Shown here piece after piece: positions 37,893 through 45,975 of a stretch of DNA of 64,000 nt. Location of the stretch: NCBI RefSeq assembly GCF_036388275.1, contig NZ_DASVSF010000002.1:62001-126000 (forward strand), read 5' to 3'. This stretch comes from Longimicrobium sp. (GTDB lineage: Bacteria > Gemmatimonadota > Gemmatimonadetes > Longimicrobiales > Longimicrobiaceae). The stretch's first letter is position 1, and the number at the start of each line of letters is the position of its first letter. The notes below the pieces were generated by a model that was not told the origin of the DNA, made no database searches, and was given only the letters and a program-made list of their open reading frames with translations. The position numbers were made by a program, and so were the translations under genes.

Positions 37893-39482
37893 GTGACGGC
37901 GAGAGCCCCGAAGATACACAGCCGCGCGTTGCTGGCGCTGGTCCTGTCCACCGCCTGTGCGCCCGCCGCCAGCTCACTGCAGCCGAAGGAGCCCGCTCCG
38001 ATGCCGATGACGCACCACCTGGTCCCCGTGCCCCTCTCCTTCGAACTCGCGGAGGGGGGCGCGTTCGCCGTCACCGCCGGCACGCGGATCGTGGTCGATC
38101 CCGGCGTGGACGAAGCCGCGCGGATCGGCGAGTACCTGGGCGCCATCCTCCGCCCGTCCACCGGACATCCGCTGCCCGTCTCGGAGGATGCGGGGCCTTC
38201 CGGCGGATCGATCGCGCTGCGGCTGATGGCGGAGCCGGAGTTGGGTGACGAGGGGTATCGGATGGCCGTCTCCGCGGATTCCGTGCGGCTGTCGGCCCAC
38301 CGTCCCGCCGGCCTGTTCCGCGGGGTGCAGACGCTCCGGCAGCTTCTGCCCGCGGCCATCGAGGCCGAGCAGAGCCTCACCTACAAGCAGCCGTGGTCCA
38401 TCCCCGCGGCGACGATCGCGGACCGGCCGCGCTTCGCCTGGCGCGGGGCCATGCTCGACGTGGCCCGCCACTTCTTCAGCGTGGACGAGGTCAAGGAGTA
38501 CGTCGACGCGCTGGCGCTGTACAAGATCAACGTGCTTCACCTTCACCTGTCCGACGACCAGGGCTGGCGGATCGCCATCGACTCGCGGCCGCGGCTGGCG
38601 GAGATCGGCGGGAGCACGCAGGTAGGCGGCGGGCCGGGCGGATTCTACACGAAGCGGGACTACGCGGAGATCGTCCGCTACGCCGCGGAGCACTACATCA
38701 CCGTCGTCCCCGAGATCGACGTGCCCGGGCACACCAACGCGGCGCTCGTTGCCTATCCCGAGCTCAGCTGCGGCAAGCGGCCGCCGGCCATCTACACCGG
38801 CATCGAGGTGGGCTTCAGCGCGCTGTGCGTGGACAAGGAAGAGACGTACGCGCTGATCGACGACATCGTCCGCGAACTGGCCGCGATGACGCCGGGGCCG
38901 TACCTGCACATCGGCGGCGACGAGGTAGAGGCGCTCACGGCCGACGAGTACGCGCGCTTCATCGAACGCGTGCAGGAGATCGTCGCCCGGCACGGCAAGC
39001 GGATGATCGGGTGGGAAGAGATCGCCAAGGCGCGGCTGCATCCCACATCCCTCGTGCAGCAGTGGCGCAGCGACTCGGCCGGGGCGGCGGTCAGGCGCGG
39101 CGCGCGGGTGGTGCTTTCCCCCGCGTCGCGCATCTACCTGGACATGAAGTACACGCCGGGGACGGAGCTGGGGCTGAACTGGGCGGGGCACGTGGAGGTG
39201 CGGGACGCGTACGACTGGAACCCCGCGGCGTTCATCGCGGGCGTGGGGGAGGAACAGGTCGCGGGGCTGGAGGCGCCGCTGTGGACGGAGACGGTGACCA
39301 ACATCACCGCCGCGCAGTACCTGGCCTTTCCCCGCCTGCCGGCCGTCGCCGAGCTGGGGTGGAGCCCGGCGGCGTCGCACGACTGGGAAAGCTTCCGCCT
39401 GCGGCTGGCGGCCCACGCCCCGCGCTGGCACCTGCTGGGGATCAACTACTACCGCTCGCCGCAGGTGCCCTGGCCGGAGTGA
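37893..39482 (+). CDS. GH20 beta-N-acetylhexosaminidase lipoprotein
   Basis: 529 residues from a GTG start at 37893. The signal peptide (VTARAPKIHSRALLALVLST) ends in a lipobox with Cys22. It is a family GH20 enzyme cleaving terminal GlcNAc/GalNAc residues. The N-terminal beta domain covers about 40-165; the barrel begins PRFAWRGAMLDVARHFFSVD. Catalytic Asp343-Glu344 sit in YLHIGGDEVEAL; other family marks are LHLHLSDDQGWRIAIDSRP, PEIDVPGHTNAALVAYPEL and MIGWEEI. It is convergent with a sodium/solute symporter (41-nt overlap), which could import the released sugar. Probably surface-exposed. Confidence 0.93.
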   Translation: MTARAPKIHSRALLALVLSTACAPAASSLQPKEPAPMPMTHHLVPVPLSFELAEGGAFAVTAGTRIVVDPGVDEAARIGEYLGAILRPSTGHPLPVSEDAGPSGGSIALRLMAEPELGDEGYRMAVSADSVRLSAHRPAGLFRGVQTLRQLLPAAIEAEQSLTYKQPWSIPAATIADRPRFAWRGAMLDVARHFFSVDEVKEYVDALALYKINVLHLHLSDDQGWRIAIDSRPRLAEIGGSTQVGGGPGGFYTKRDYAEIVRYAAEHYITVVPEIDVPGHTNAALVAYPELSCGKRPPAIYTGIEVGFSALCVDKEETYALIDDIVRELAAMTPGPYLHIGGDEVEALTADEYARFIERVQEIVARHGKRMIGWEEIAKARLHPTSLVQQWRSDSAGAAVRRGARVVLSPASRIYLDMKYTPGTELGLNWAGHVEVRDAYDWNPAAFIAGVGEEQVAGLEAPLWTETVTNITAAQYLAFPRLPAVAELGWSPAASHDWESFRLRLAAHAPRWHLLGINYYRSPQVPWPE

Positions 39483-41220
39483 CGCCCTCGGCCCTGGCGA
39501 GGCTCCGCGCGATCCACGCGAACGCGAGCGCCGCCAGCGCCAGCAGCCCGATGCCCTGCAGCGTCTGCCCGAAGATCAGCCGTCCGCTGCCGAAGAGGCT
39601 GGCGTAGACGGCCACCACCCCGGCCACCCAGTTGGTCCAGTTCAGCGCGCCGCCATCCATCGGCTCGGCGCCGTAGCCCGCGGCCATGGCGACGCGGCGC
39701 CACCCCGGCCCGCCCGGCCGCACGCGGTGGTAGAAGGCGATCAGCGTGTCGTCGGGCGTGGGCGCGGTCAGGTACGTCGCGGCGACCCACACCACCGTCG
39801 AGATCCCCACCGTCAGCAGCATCAGCCAGGCGAACTCGCGCGGCTCCTCCGACCGCAGCCCGAACCCGGCCTGCAGCAGGGTGGAGACGACCATGGACGC
39901 CACCATGGCGCTGATCTCCGACCAGGCATTGATCCGCCACCAGTACCAGCGGAGGATGTACACCAGCCCGGTGCCCGCGCCCAGGGAAAGCAGAATGCGC
40001 CACGCCCCGGCGATGCTGTCCAGCCGCGCCGTCACCACGACGGACGCCGCGAACAGGAAGAGCGTCGCCAGCCGCGACGCCCCCACCTGGCGCCGCACGG
40101 ACGCGTCGGGGCGCACGAAGCGCAGGTACAGGTCGTTCACCAGGTACGACGCGCCCCAGTTCAGCTGGGTGCTGATGGTAGACATGTACGCCGCGGCGAA
40201 GGAGGCCAGCAGCAGCCCGCGCAGGGGCGTCGGCAGCAGGTCCACCATTGCGCGGATGTATCCGCTGGAGGGGTCTTCGAGGGTTGGATAGAGGACGAGC
40301 GAGGCGAGCGCCACCAGGATCCACGGCCAGGGGCGCAGCGCGTAGTGCGCCACGTTGAACAGCAGCGTCGCCAGCACGCCGTCGCGCTCGGTGCGCGCCG
40401 AAAAGATGCGTTGCGCCACGTATCCGCCGCCCCCCGGCTCGGCGCCCGGGTACCAGGCCGCCCACCACTGCACGCCCAGGAACACGAACAGGGTGATGGC
40501 CGGCATCCACTCGGAGCCCGCCTCGGGGAAAAAGGCGAGCATCGGCTCGGCAGACCCGTACCGCCGCGCCAGCCCGGCGCGCAGCCCGTCCATTCCGCCC
40601 ACCGCGTCCATGGCGAAGAACGCGAGGACGATGGAGCCCGCCATGGCGATGATGAACTGGATGAAGTCCGTCGCCACCACCCCCCAGATGCCCGACAGGA
40701 CGGAATACGCCGCCGTGAGGACGAACAGGAAGCCCATGGCCGTCCACGGGTCCATCCCCAGCGTCACGTCCAGGATCTTGACCATCGCCAGGTTCACCCA
40801 TCCCATCACGATCAGGTTGATGGGAAGGGCCAGGTACACGGCGCGGAAGCCGCGGAGGAAGACGGCGGGGCGTCCGGCGTAGCGGATCTCGGCGAACTCG
40901 GCGTCGGTCACCACCTCGGCGCGCCGCCACAGCCGGGCGTAGAAGAAGACGGTGAGGATGCCGCTCATCACAGCGTTCCACCACAGCCAGTTTCCGGCGA
41001 TGCCGTTCTCGGCCACCATGCCGGTGACGGCCAGCGGGGTATCGGCGGCGAAGGTGGTGGCCACCATCGACGTCCCCGCCAGCCACCACGGCAGCTGCCG
41101 CCCGCCCACGAAAAAGTCCGGCGCCGACCGCGACCCACGCCGCGCGAACGCCGCGCCGACACCCGCCGCCAGGACGAAGTACGCCGCGATGACGAGCCAG
41201 TCGCCGAGTGCCAGGTTCAT
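39442..41220 (-). CDS. Sodium:solute symporter (SSS family)
   Basis: 592-residue polytopic transporter from the ATG at 41220 (MNLALGDWLVIAAYFVLAAG). The family core shows in DFFVGGRQLPWWLAGTSMVA and ATTFAADTPLAVTGMVAENG, and LLLASFAAAYMSTISTQLNW near residue 320-340, with about 13-14 membrane segments. SSS proteins couple Na+ entry to uptake of sugars, amino acids or similar. Context next to a GH20 enzyme suggests an amino-sugar, though the two genes are convergent and so not one operon. The substrate is not known from sequence. It overlaps the GH20 3' end by 41 nt. Confidence 0.9.
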   Translation of the reverse strand: MNLALGDWLVIAAYFVLAAGVGAAFARRGSRSAPDFFVGGRQLPWWLAGTSMVATTFAADTPLAVTGMVAENGIAGNWLWWNAVMSGILTVFFYARLWRRAEVVTDAEFAEIRYAGRPAVFLRGFRAVYLALPINLIVMGWVNLAMVKILDVTLGMDPWTAMGFLFVLTAAYSVLSGIWGVVATDFIQFIIAMAGSIVLAFFAMDAVGGMDGLRAGLARRYGSAEPMLAFFPEAGSEWMPAITLFVFLGVQWWAAWYPGAEPGGGGYVAQRIFSARTERDGVLATLLFNVAHYALRPWPWILVALASLVLYPTLEDPSSGYIRAMVDLLPTPLRGLLLASFAAAYMSTISTQLNWGASYLVNDLYLRFVRPDASVRRQVGASRLATLFLFAASVVVTARLDSIAGAWRILLSLGAGTGLVYILRWYWWRINAWSEISAMVASMVVSTLLQAGFGLRSEEPREFAWLMLLTVGISTVVWVAATYLTAPTPDDTLIAFYHRVRPGGPGWRRVAMAAGYGAEPMDGGALNWTNWVAGVVAVYASLFGSGRLIFGQTLQGIGLLALAALAFAWIARSLARAEGVTPARAPAASGSS

Positions 41221-41431
41221 GGGGGTGCGGCGGGAGGGGGGCGATGGGTGGGAATGCGCGGCAAGGTAGGCGTGCCGCGGGCGCAAAGGCAATCGGGACG
41301 ATGCCCGGGCGCTGCACCGGAGAATTCATTTGGCCGACCGAGCCGAGGCCCGCGCGTCGGCTGGGACCCTGGCGAGCGGCGGGGCGTCTCGACCTGGGCC
41401 GGCGCAGGCCCCGGCTGCCCTCTCCCCCCGG

Positions 41432-41459
41432 CCCTCTCTCCCGCAAGCGGGAGAGAGGG
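41432..41459. repeat. Intergenic hairpin repeat
   Basis: Perfect arms CCCTCTCTCCCGC (41432-41444) and GCGGGAGAGAGGG (41447-41459). A related hairpin (CCCTCTCCCAC/GTGGGAGAGGG) lies at 61590-61618, and an imperfect one near 59855-59885, so this is a dispersed intergenic family. Confidence 0.65.
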
Positions 41460-41515
41460 AGAACTGCACCATGTTCCGGTCGCGCCCCATGGCCGAACTC
41501 GCACCACGGCAAGCC

Positions 41516-41606
41516 AGTCCGCGAAGGCGGACTTCGTGTGGTCGTTGCAGCGAATTCATTCGCCCGGCCGGGCCGAGGCCTCCAGGATCGTGACCGCTGC
41601 CGCGCG
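41516..41606. repeat. Intergenic repeat segment shared with the 61-kb element
   Basis: Contains a perfect hairpin AGTCCGC-GAAG-GCGGACT (41516-41533), then a segment at 41572-41606 (GCCGAGGCCT, 7 nt, CGTGACCGCTGCCGCGCC) that recurs with the same spacing at 61659-61693. The whole 394-nt gap 41221-41614 has no gene and no other recognised feature. Confidence 0.65.
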
Positions 41607-41614
41607 CCTGGGGC

Positions 41615-42805
41615 TCAGGATGGCAGCCATCCCGACCGAGCCCAGTCCTCGTCGAAGTCCTTTGCCGCCGCGCCCGATGAGACGCCGATGCCCACGGGCT
41701 CGGGCTCCGGCGCGGACGCGTGCCGGCGGCGCCAGAACTCGCTTTCCGGCCAGCGGCGCTCGTCGGCGTAGTACTTCGCGCGCGACCGCAGGTAGCCCTG
41801 GAACTCGCCGTCCACGAACCGGCGGTAGCGGCGGATGCCGGCCTCGTCGCCCTTAGCCAGCAGGTCGCCCACCGCATACGCGCCGAAGATGCCGGAGCGC
41901 AGCGCCTTCAGCATCCCCTGCGACGAGAGCGGGTCGAAGGTCGATGCCGCGTCGCCCACCGCCAGCCATCCGTCCCCAGCGGCCGGGACCAGACGTCGCG
42001 TGCGGGCGGCGCGCACCACGGGCGCACCCTCCTGCACCGCCCCGGCAAGCGCGCTGGAGGTAGCCGGGGCAGTGCGGCCGAGCAGCTCCGTCCACACAGT
42101 GTCCGACTCCAGCCCCAGCTCGCGCGCGATGTCGGTGTCCGTCATGCAGGCGGCCACGCGGCGCCCGTCCGGCAGCGGCGCGGTGTACCACCACCCGTGC
42201 TCGAACGCCTCCACCAGCGTGTGCGGCGCGCCCCCGCCCGTCGGCTGGCGGAAGAAGCGGACGAAGCCCGCCAGCCGGTCGTGTGCGCGGTGGCGCGCGC
42301 GCCCGTGCCGCCGGGCGAGCGACGCGCCGGCGCCCGTGGCGTCCACCAGGAGCCGCGCACGCACCTCGGCGCCGGAGGAGAGGGACAGCCGCCACTCGTC
42401 CGCCTCCCGCGCCGCGTTCAGCACCCGCGTGCCGCGGATCACCTCCACGCCGCGCGCCGCCGCCTGTGCCGCCAGCATCCCATCGAACGCCGCGCGGTCC
42501 AGGTGCCAGCCCACCTGGCGGACGTGGAACAGGAACTCGTTCTCGTGGGGAACGGCCGAGTCCCACGCCGCCGCGGTCCCGTACCCGGCATGATGCCCCT
42601 GCGCCTGGAACGCGTCCCACACCCCCAGGTGCTGAAGCAGGTCGGCGGCGGGCGGCGCCAAGGTCTCGCCGACGCGCGTCTCCTCGTACGTGGACGCTTC
42701 GATCAACGCCACGGAAAGCCCCGGCGCGTGCGCGCGCAGGGCCAGGGCCGCCGCGCACCCGCCGGGGCCCCCGCCCGCGACCACGACGTCGCGAACGCCC
42801 GTCAT
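41615..42805 (-). CDS. LodB-like FAD-dependent oxidoreductase
   Basis: 396-residue flavoprotein. The FAD/NAD(P) Rossmann start is VVVAGGGPGGCAAALAL, and the halogenase/LodB-like sequence continues YEETRVGETLAPPAADLLQ, ARLLVDATGAG and GWLAVGDAASTFDPLSSQGM. LodB proteins are needed for forming the cysteine tryptophylquinone cofactor of LodA/GoxA oxidases; here it is the last gene of an operon that encodes such an oxidase two genes upstream. The lipocalin-like stop and this start are 4 nt apart. A tryptophan halogenase reading is possible by fold, but the K79-type lysine and WxWxIP motif were not seen. Confidence 0.84.
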   Translation of the reverse strand: MTGVRDVVVAGGGPGGCAAALALRAHAPGLSVALIEASTYEETRVGETLAPPAADLLQHLGVWDAFQAQGHHAGYGTAAAWDSAVPHENEFLFHVRQVGWHLDRAAFDGMLAAQAAARGVEVIRGTRVLNAAREADEWRLSLSSGAEVRARLLVDATGAGASLARRHGRARHRAHDRLAGFVRFFRQPTGGGAPHTLVEAFEHGWWYTAPLPDGRRVAACMTDTDIARELGLESDTVWTELLGRTAPATSSALAGAVQEGAPVVRAARTRRLVPAAGDGWLAVGDAASTFDPLSSQGMLKALRSGIFGAYAVGDLLAKGDEAGIRRYRRFVDGEFQGYLRSRAKYYADERRWPESEFWRRRHASAPEPEPVGIGVSSGAAAKDFDEDWARSGWLPS

Positions 42806-42809
42806 CCGG

Positions 42810-43259
42810 TCACTTGACCTTGACCGCGTACCACGACGCCACCACCCCCGCGGGCGCGGTGCCCCCGCCGCTGGGGTGCGGGATGGTGCGCACGATGGAG
42901 CCCACCATCGCCACCTTCTGCAGCTCGTTGGTGCTGCCGGGCCACACCGGCACCAGCCAGCCGATGTAGTCGTAGATCCACTCCGCCCCGTTCACCACGC
43001 CCTTGCCCTGGAAGCGCACCTGGCCGGGGTTTCCCGGGCTCATGGAGCCGTGCAGCGCCAGCGACCAGTCGTCGCCGCCGATGGTGCCCGTCAGCTCCTC
43101 GGGAATGCTTCCCTGCTTGATGACGATGGTCCCGTACCCGAAGAACAGGTTGGCCCAGGGTGCCGGGTCCGTCGACGGGTCCGTGGGCGACAGCTTGGGA
43201 TCGTTCAGCAGGCTGCGGTACGTCCAGGTGCCCACGAACGGGCTTCCGTCTGCGCTCAT
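42810..43259 (-). CDS. Lipocalin-like small protein
   Basis: 149 residues (MSADGSPFVGTWTYRSLLND), a beta-rich protein opening with the G-x-W of lipocalin-like folds: PFVGTWTYRS. Later strands include NLFFGYGTIVIKQGSIPEEL, GQVRFQGKGVVNGAEWIYDY and VAMVGSIVRTIPHPSGGGTA. No signal peptide. The start overlaps the oxidase stop (ATGA, 43256-43259). It probably binds a substrate, cofactor or the oxidase itself; function is inferred from fold and position only. Confidence 0.75.
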   Translation of the reverse strand: MSADGSPFVGTWTYRSLLNDPKLSPTDPSTDPAPWANLFFGYGTIVIKQGSIPEELTGTIGGDDWSLALHGSMSPGNPGQVRFQGKGVVNGAEWIYDYIGWLVPVWPGSTNELQKVAMVGSIVRTIPHPSGGGTAPAGVVASWYAVKVK

Positions 43260-45952
43260 CGCGAGTTCTCCGGCGTGCGGGGAGTGCGCTCCACCCCGAT
43301 GTAGGCGTGGTCCGCGTCCTTGGGGTCTGCCGCGTTGCGCAGGACGAAGGGGAGCAGGCTCCACTCCGTCACCATCTTCAGGTCGCCCGCGTTGGTCTGC
43401 GTCACGCCGCGCGCCCAGTCCAGCCAGCGGTAGCTGCGTTTGCCGTCTGGCCCCACGGCCTGCAGCTCGAAGTTCTGCATGGGCCGGTGGGCCGGCCACC
43501 ACAGCGTTTCCCAGGTGCGCTGCTGCCGCTGCAGCAGGCCGTTCGTGGGGTTGTCGAAGTCGAGTTCGTTCCACATCTCGTAGGTGACGTCGATCCCCTG
43601 CGTGCTGCACTCGTTGAAGTCCGACTGCCAGGGCACCGCCATCGACTTGGTCAGGTCGCCCGGCTGCATCCCCTGGTCGAAGTCCAGTTCCTGGCTCAGC
43701 TGCTCGTCGGCGTACGAGATGTAGTCCGTTTCGGGGACGGTGCCCTTCCACTTGTTGGCCTGGGCGGCGGTCAGCGTGAAGTTGTAGAAGGCCGGGTCGG
43801 CCTTGATGCGCCACGGCTCGCGCCACAGGGCGGGGTTGCGCATGATCCACCCCACCTCGCCCCCCGGGCAGAAGGCGCCGCCCACCACGTGAAAGAGCAC
43901 CCCCTGGTCCAGGTCGCGCCCGGTGCGCAGGGGCCAGTGGGCGTACGGCTCGTCGGGGTTGGGGTCGGGCACCCACTTCTCGTCGGCCTCGTTGATGAAC
44001 TTGCCCTGCGCCCACTGGCCCAGCAGGTAGTACTGGTAGTCCGTCAGCCGCAGGAACTTGGAGGGCAGCACGTTGTCGATGGGGTTGTCGCCGGAAAGCA
44101 GCGGCATCAGCGGCAGGTTGAAGACGCGCGTGGTGGCCCGCCCACCGCGCACGAAGCGGTTTTCCTCGCCCGGCTCGCGCAGCAGGCTGAACAGGAACTG
44201 CCGCTCCGGCGCGTAGCGGTCGCGGGTGTTGGCCTTCACGCAGCGGCGGAAGCACTCCTGGTGCAGATCGCCGCGCAGCAGCCGCCCCGCCTCGCGCTGC
44301 AGCTCGATCTCCGCGCGCCGCCGCGCGCCCATGGGCTCCCGGTCTTCCGGGGCGGAGTTGTAGACGGGCGAACGCGACGTGTGCTGTATGGAGCCCTGCA
44401 GCTCGCCCTCGTCGCCCGCCGGGCCGAACAGCTCGTCCAGCAGGCGGGTGATCTCTTCCTGCAGCCGCGCACGCAGCCCGGACCGCTCGGGGGCCTCGGC
44501 CCTCTTGCGGAAGGCAGCCGCCAGCAGGCCGGGAGGGGTGTCGGGCGACACCTGCGGCTGGTCCGCCGCGGCAATGTCCTGCGCCACCTGGCGAAGCCCG
44601 TCCAGCAGCTCGCCGGCCGGCGCGAACGCGGCGGCCTTGCCGGCGGCGCCGCGCGTTCCCTGGTCGCCGCTCTGGGCGGGAAGGCCGTCCAGCACCTCCT
44701 GCACGGACTCGATGAAGAGCGCCGCCACGCCGTTGGGAGCCAGGCACCCCTGCAGGCACTCGCCCACCTTCTTCCAGTGGGTCACCGGCGGCTTGCCGAT
44801 GCGCTTGGGATCGAAGGTGCCGCGCGCCGTCTGGTTGTGCGGGTCGTTGCTCTGCAGCAGGATGCTGGTGAGGAACATGTACTGCTCCGGCCGCCACAGG
44901 ATGGGCCAGATGTCGCGCCAGAACCAGGGCCGGTACTCCGGGTTCCATCCCAGCCGCCCCGCCTGCCAGGCCAGCAGCGCGCCGGTGTCGCGCGGGTCCA
45001 CGCGCTCCGGGCAGTCCCACGTTCCCGCCTCGCCGTACAGGTCGGTGCGGTACGCGAACCGGCGCACGGCCAGGTCGTACACCAGCTCGTCCATCGTCAC
45101 CATGTCGGGAATCTGCGGCACGTAGTCGGGATAGGCCGCGATCACCCAGGCGGGGTACTCCACGTCGATGAAGCGCTGCTGCTGCACCTCGTCGCTGAAG
45201 AACACCAGGCGCGCCATCACCGGCCCGTCGCTGGTGTCGTCGAACCAGCCGTCGTTGTTGGCGTAGTGGTCGATGCGGGGCTGGCCGAAGTCGTCGAACA
45301 GGTACGACCCCGCGTTGCCGTGCCCGCCCAGCACCAGCAGCCGCGCACTGTCGTCCACCATCAGGTCGCCCAGCGTGTCGATGGAGCGCGGCTTCAGCGG
45401 CAGGGGAAAGGTGGAGGCGTACATGGCGCCCGCGTCGCGCGAAAAGCTCGCCCGCCGCTCCCCGCGCAGCGACACCACCCGCGGCCCGGGGTCGATGATC
45501 AGGTTCTGCCGCGCCTGGTCGACCGTCACCTGCGGGTTGCGCCGCGGGTGGTCGGCCGTGAAGCCGTGCTCGCCCTGCAGCTGGCGGAACTCGTACCAGC
45601 CGGCCTTCTTGTTGGCCAGGTGCACGCGCCACTGGATGTCGACCAGCTTCCCGTGGTTGCCGCCCCCGGACACCTTGTCGCCAATCTTCAGCGGGCGCCC
45701 GTCCGGATGCTCGTCGTCGTACACCCACACGCCGAAGCGCGCCGCCTGCCGCCGGATGCGACCCTCGTCGTCCTTCATCCGCTGCGCCCGCACCTCCTTT
45801 CCCGGCCTGGCCCCCAGCGGCAGCGAGTTGCCGTCCTGGTCGCACTCGATGGGAAGCGCCGCCGGCTGCTCGGCGGCGATGCAGAACGCGTCGGGGCTGT
45901 TGCCCAGGCGGGCGACCCCGATCCCGGGGTGAATCCTGTATACCGTCGCCAT
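43256..45952 (-). CDS. LodA/GoxA family CTQ-dependent oxidase
   Basis: 898 residues from the ATG at 45952 (MATVYRIHPGIGVARLGNSP), the typical LodA opening. LodA/GoxA proteins oxidise amino acids (lysine, glycine) with a cysteine tryptophylquinone made from their own residues. Cys782 (DFNECSTQG) and Trp818/819 (ETLWWPAHRPMQNFEL) are candidates for the cofactor, but their spacing of about 36 residues is shorter than in LodA. About 150 residues of helical, Arg/Glu-rich sequence near 400-560 look like an insert, making this longer than LodA (726) or GoxA (about 690). It lies 23 nt after tyrosinase. The substrate is not known. Confidence 0.9.
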   Translation of the reverse strand: MATVYRIHPGIGVARLGNSPDAFCIAAEQPAALPIECDQDGNSLPLGARPGKEVRAQRMKDDEGRIRRQAARFGVWVYDDEHPDGRPLKIGDKVSGGGNHGKLVDIQWRVHLANKKAGWYEFRQLQGEHGFTADHPRRNPQVTVDQARQNLIIDPGPRVVSLRGERRASFSRDAGAMYASTFPLPLKPRSIDTLGDLMVDDSARLLVLGGHGNAGSYLFDDFGQPRIDHYANNDGWFDDTSDGPVMARLVFFSDEVQQQRFIDVEYPAWVIAAYPDYVPQIPDMVTMDELVYDLAVRRFAYRTDLYGEAGTWDCPERVDPRDTGALLAWQAGRLGWNPEYRPWFWRDIWPILWRPEQYMFLTSILLQSNDPHNQTARGTFDPKRIGKPPVTHWKKVGECLQGCLAPNGVAALFIESVQEVLDGLPAQSGDQGTRGAAGKAAAFAPAGELLDGLRQVAQDIAAADQPQVSPDTPPGLLAAAFRKRAEAPERSGLRARLQEEITRLLDELFGPAGDEGELQGSIQHTSRSPVYNSAPEDREPMGARRRAEIELQREAGRLLRGDLHQECFRRCVKANTRDRYAPERQFLFSLLREPGEENRFVRGGRATTRVFNLPLMPLLSGDNPIDNVLPSKFLRLTDYQYYLLGQWAQGKFINEADEKWVPDPNPDEPYAHWPLRTGRDLDQGVLFHVVGGAFCPGGEVGWIMRNPALWREPWRIKADPAFYNFTLTAAQANKWKGTVPETDYISYADEQLSQELDFDQGMQPGDLTKSMAVPWQSDFNECSTQGIDVTYEMWNELDFDNPTNGLLQRQQRTWETLWWPAHRPMQNFELQAVGPDGKRSYRWLDWARGVTQTNAGDLKMVTEWSLLPFVLRNAADPKDADHAYIGVERTPRTPENSR

Positions 45953-45975
45953 CGCGAATGTCCTCGGGTGGGGGG

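Noticed and set aside
41326..41606. Short coding sequences suggested by arginine/glycine-rich peptides in the intergenic repeat
   Set aside because: These peptides (PLSRLRERGPGGEG-like) are the usual translation of CCCTCTC-type intergenic hairpins, not genes.
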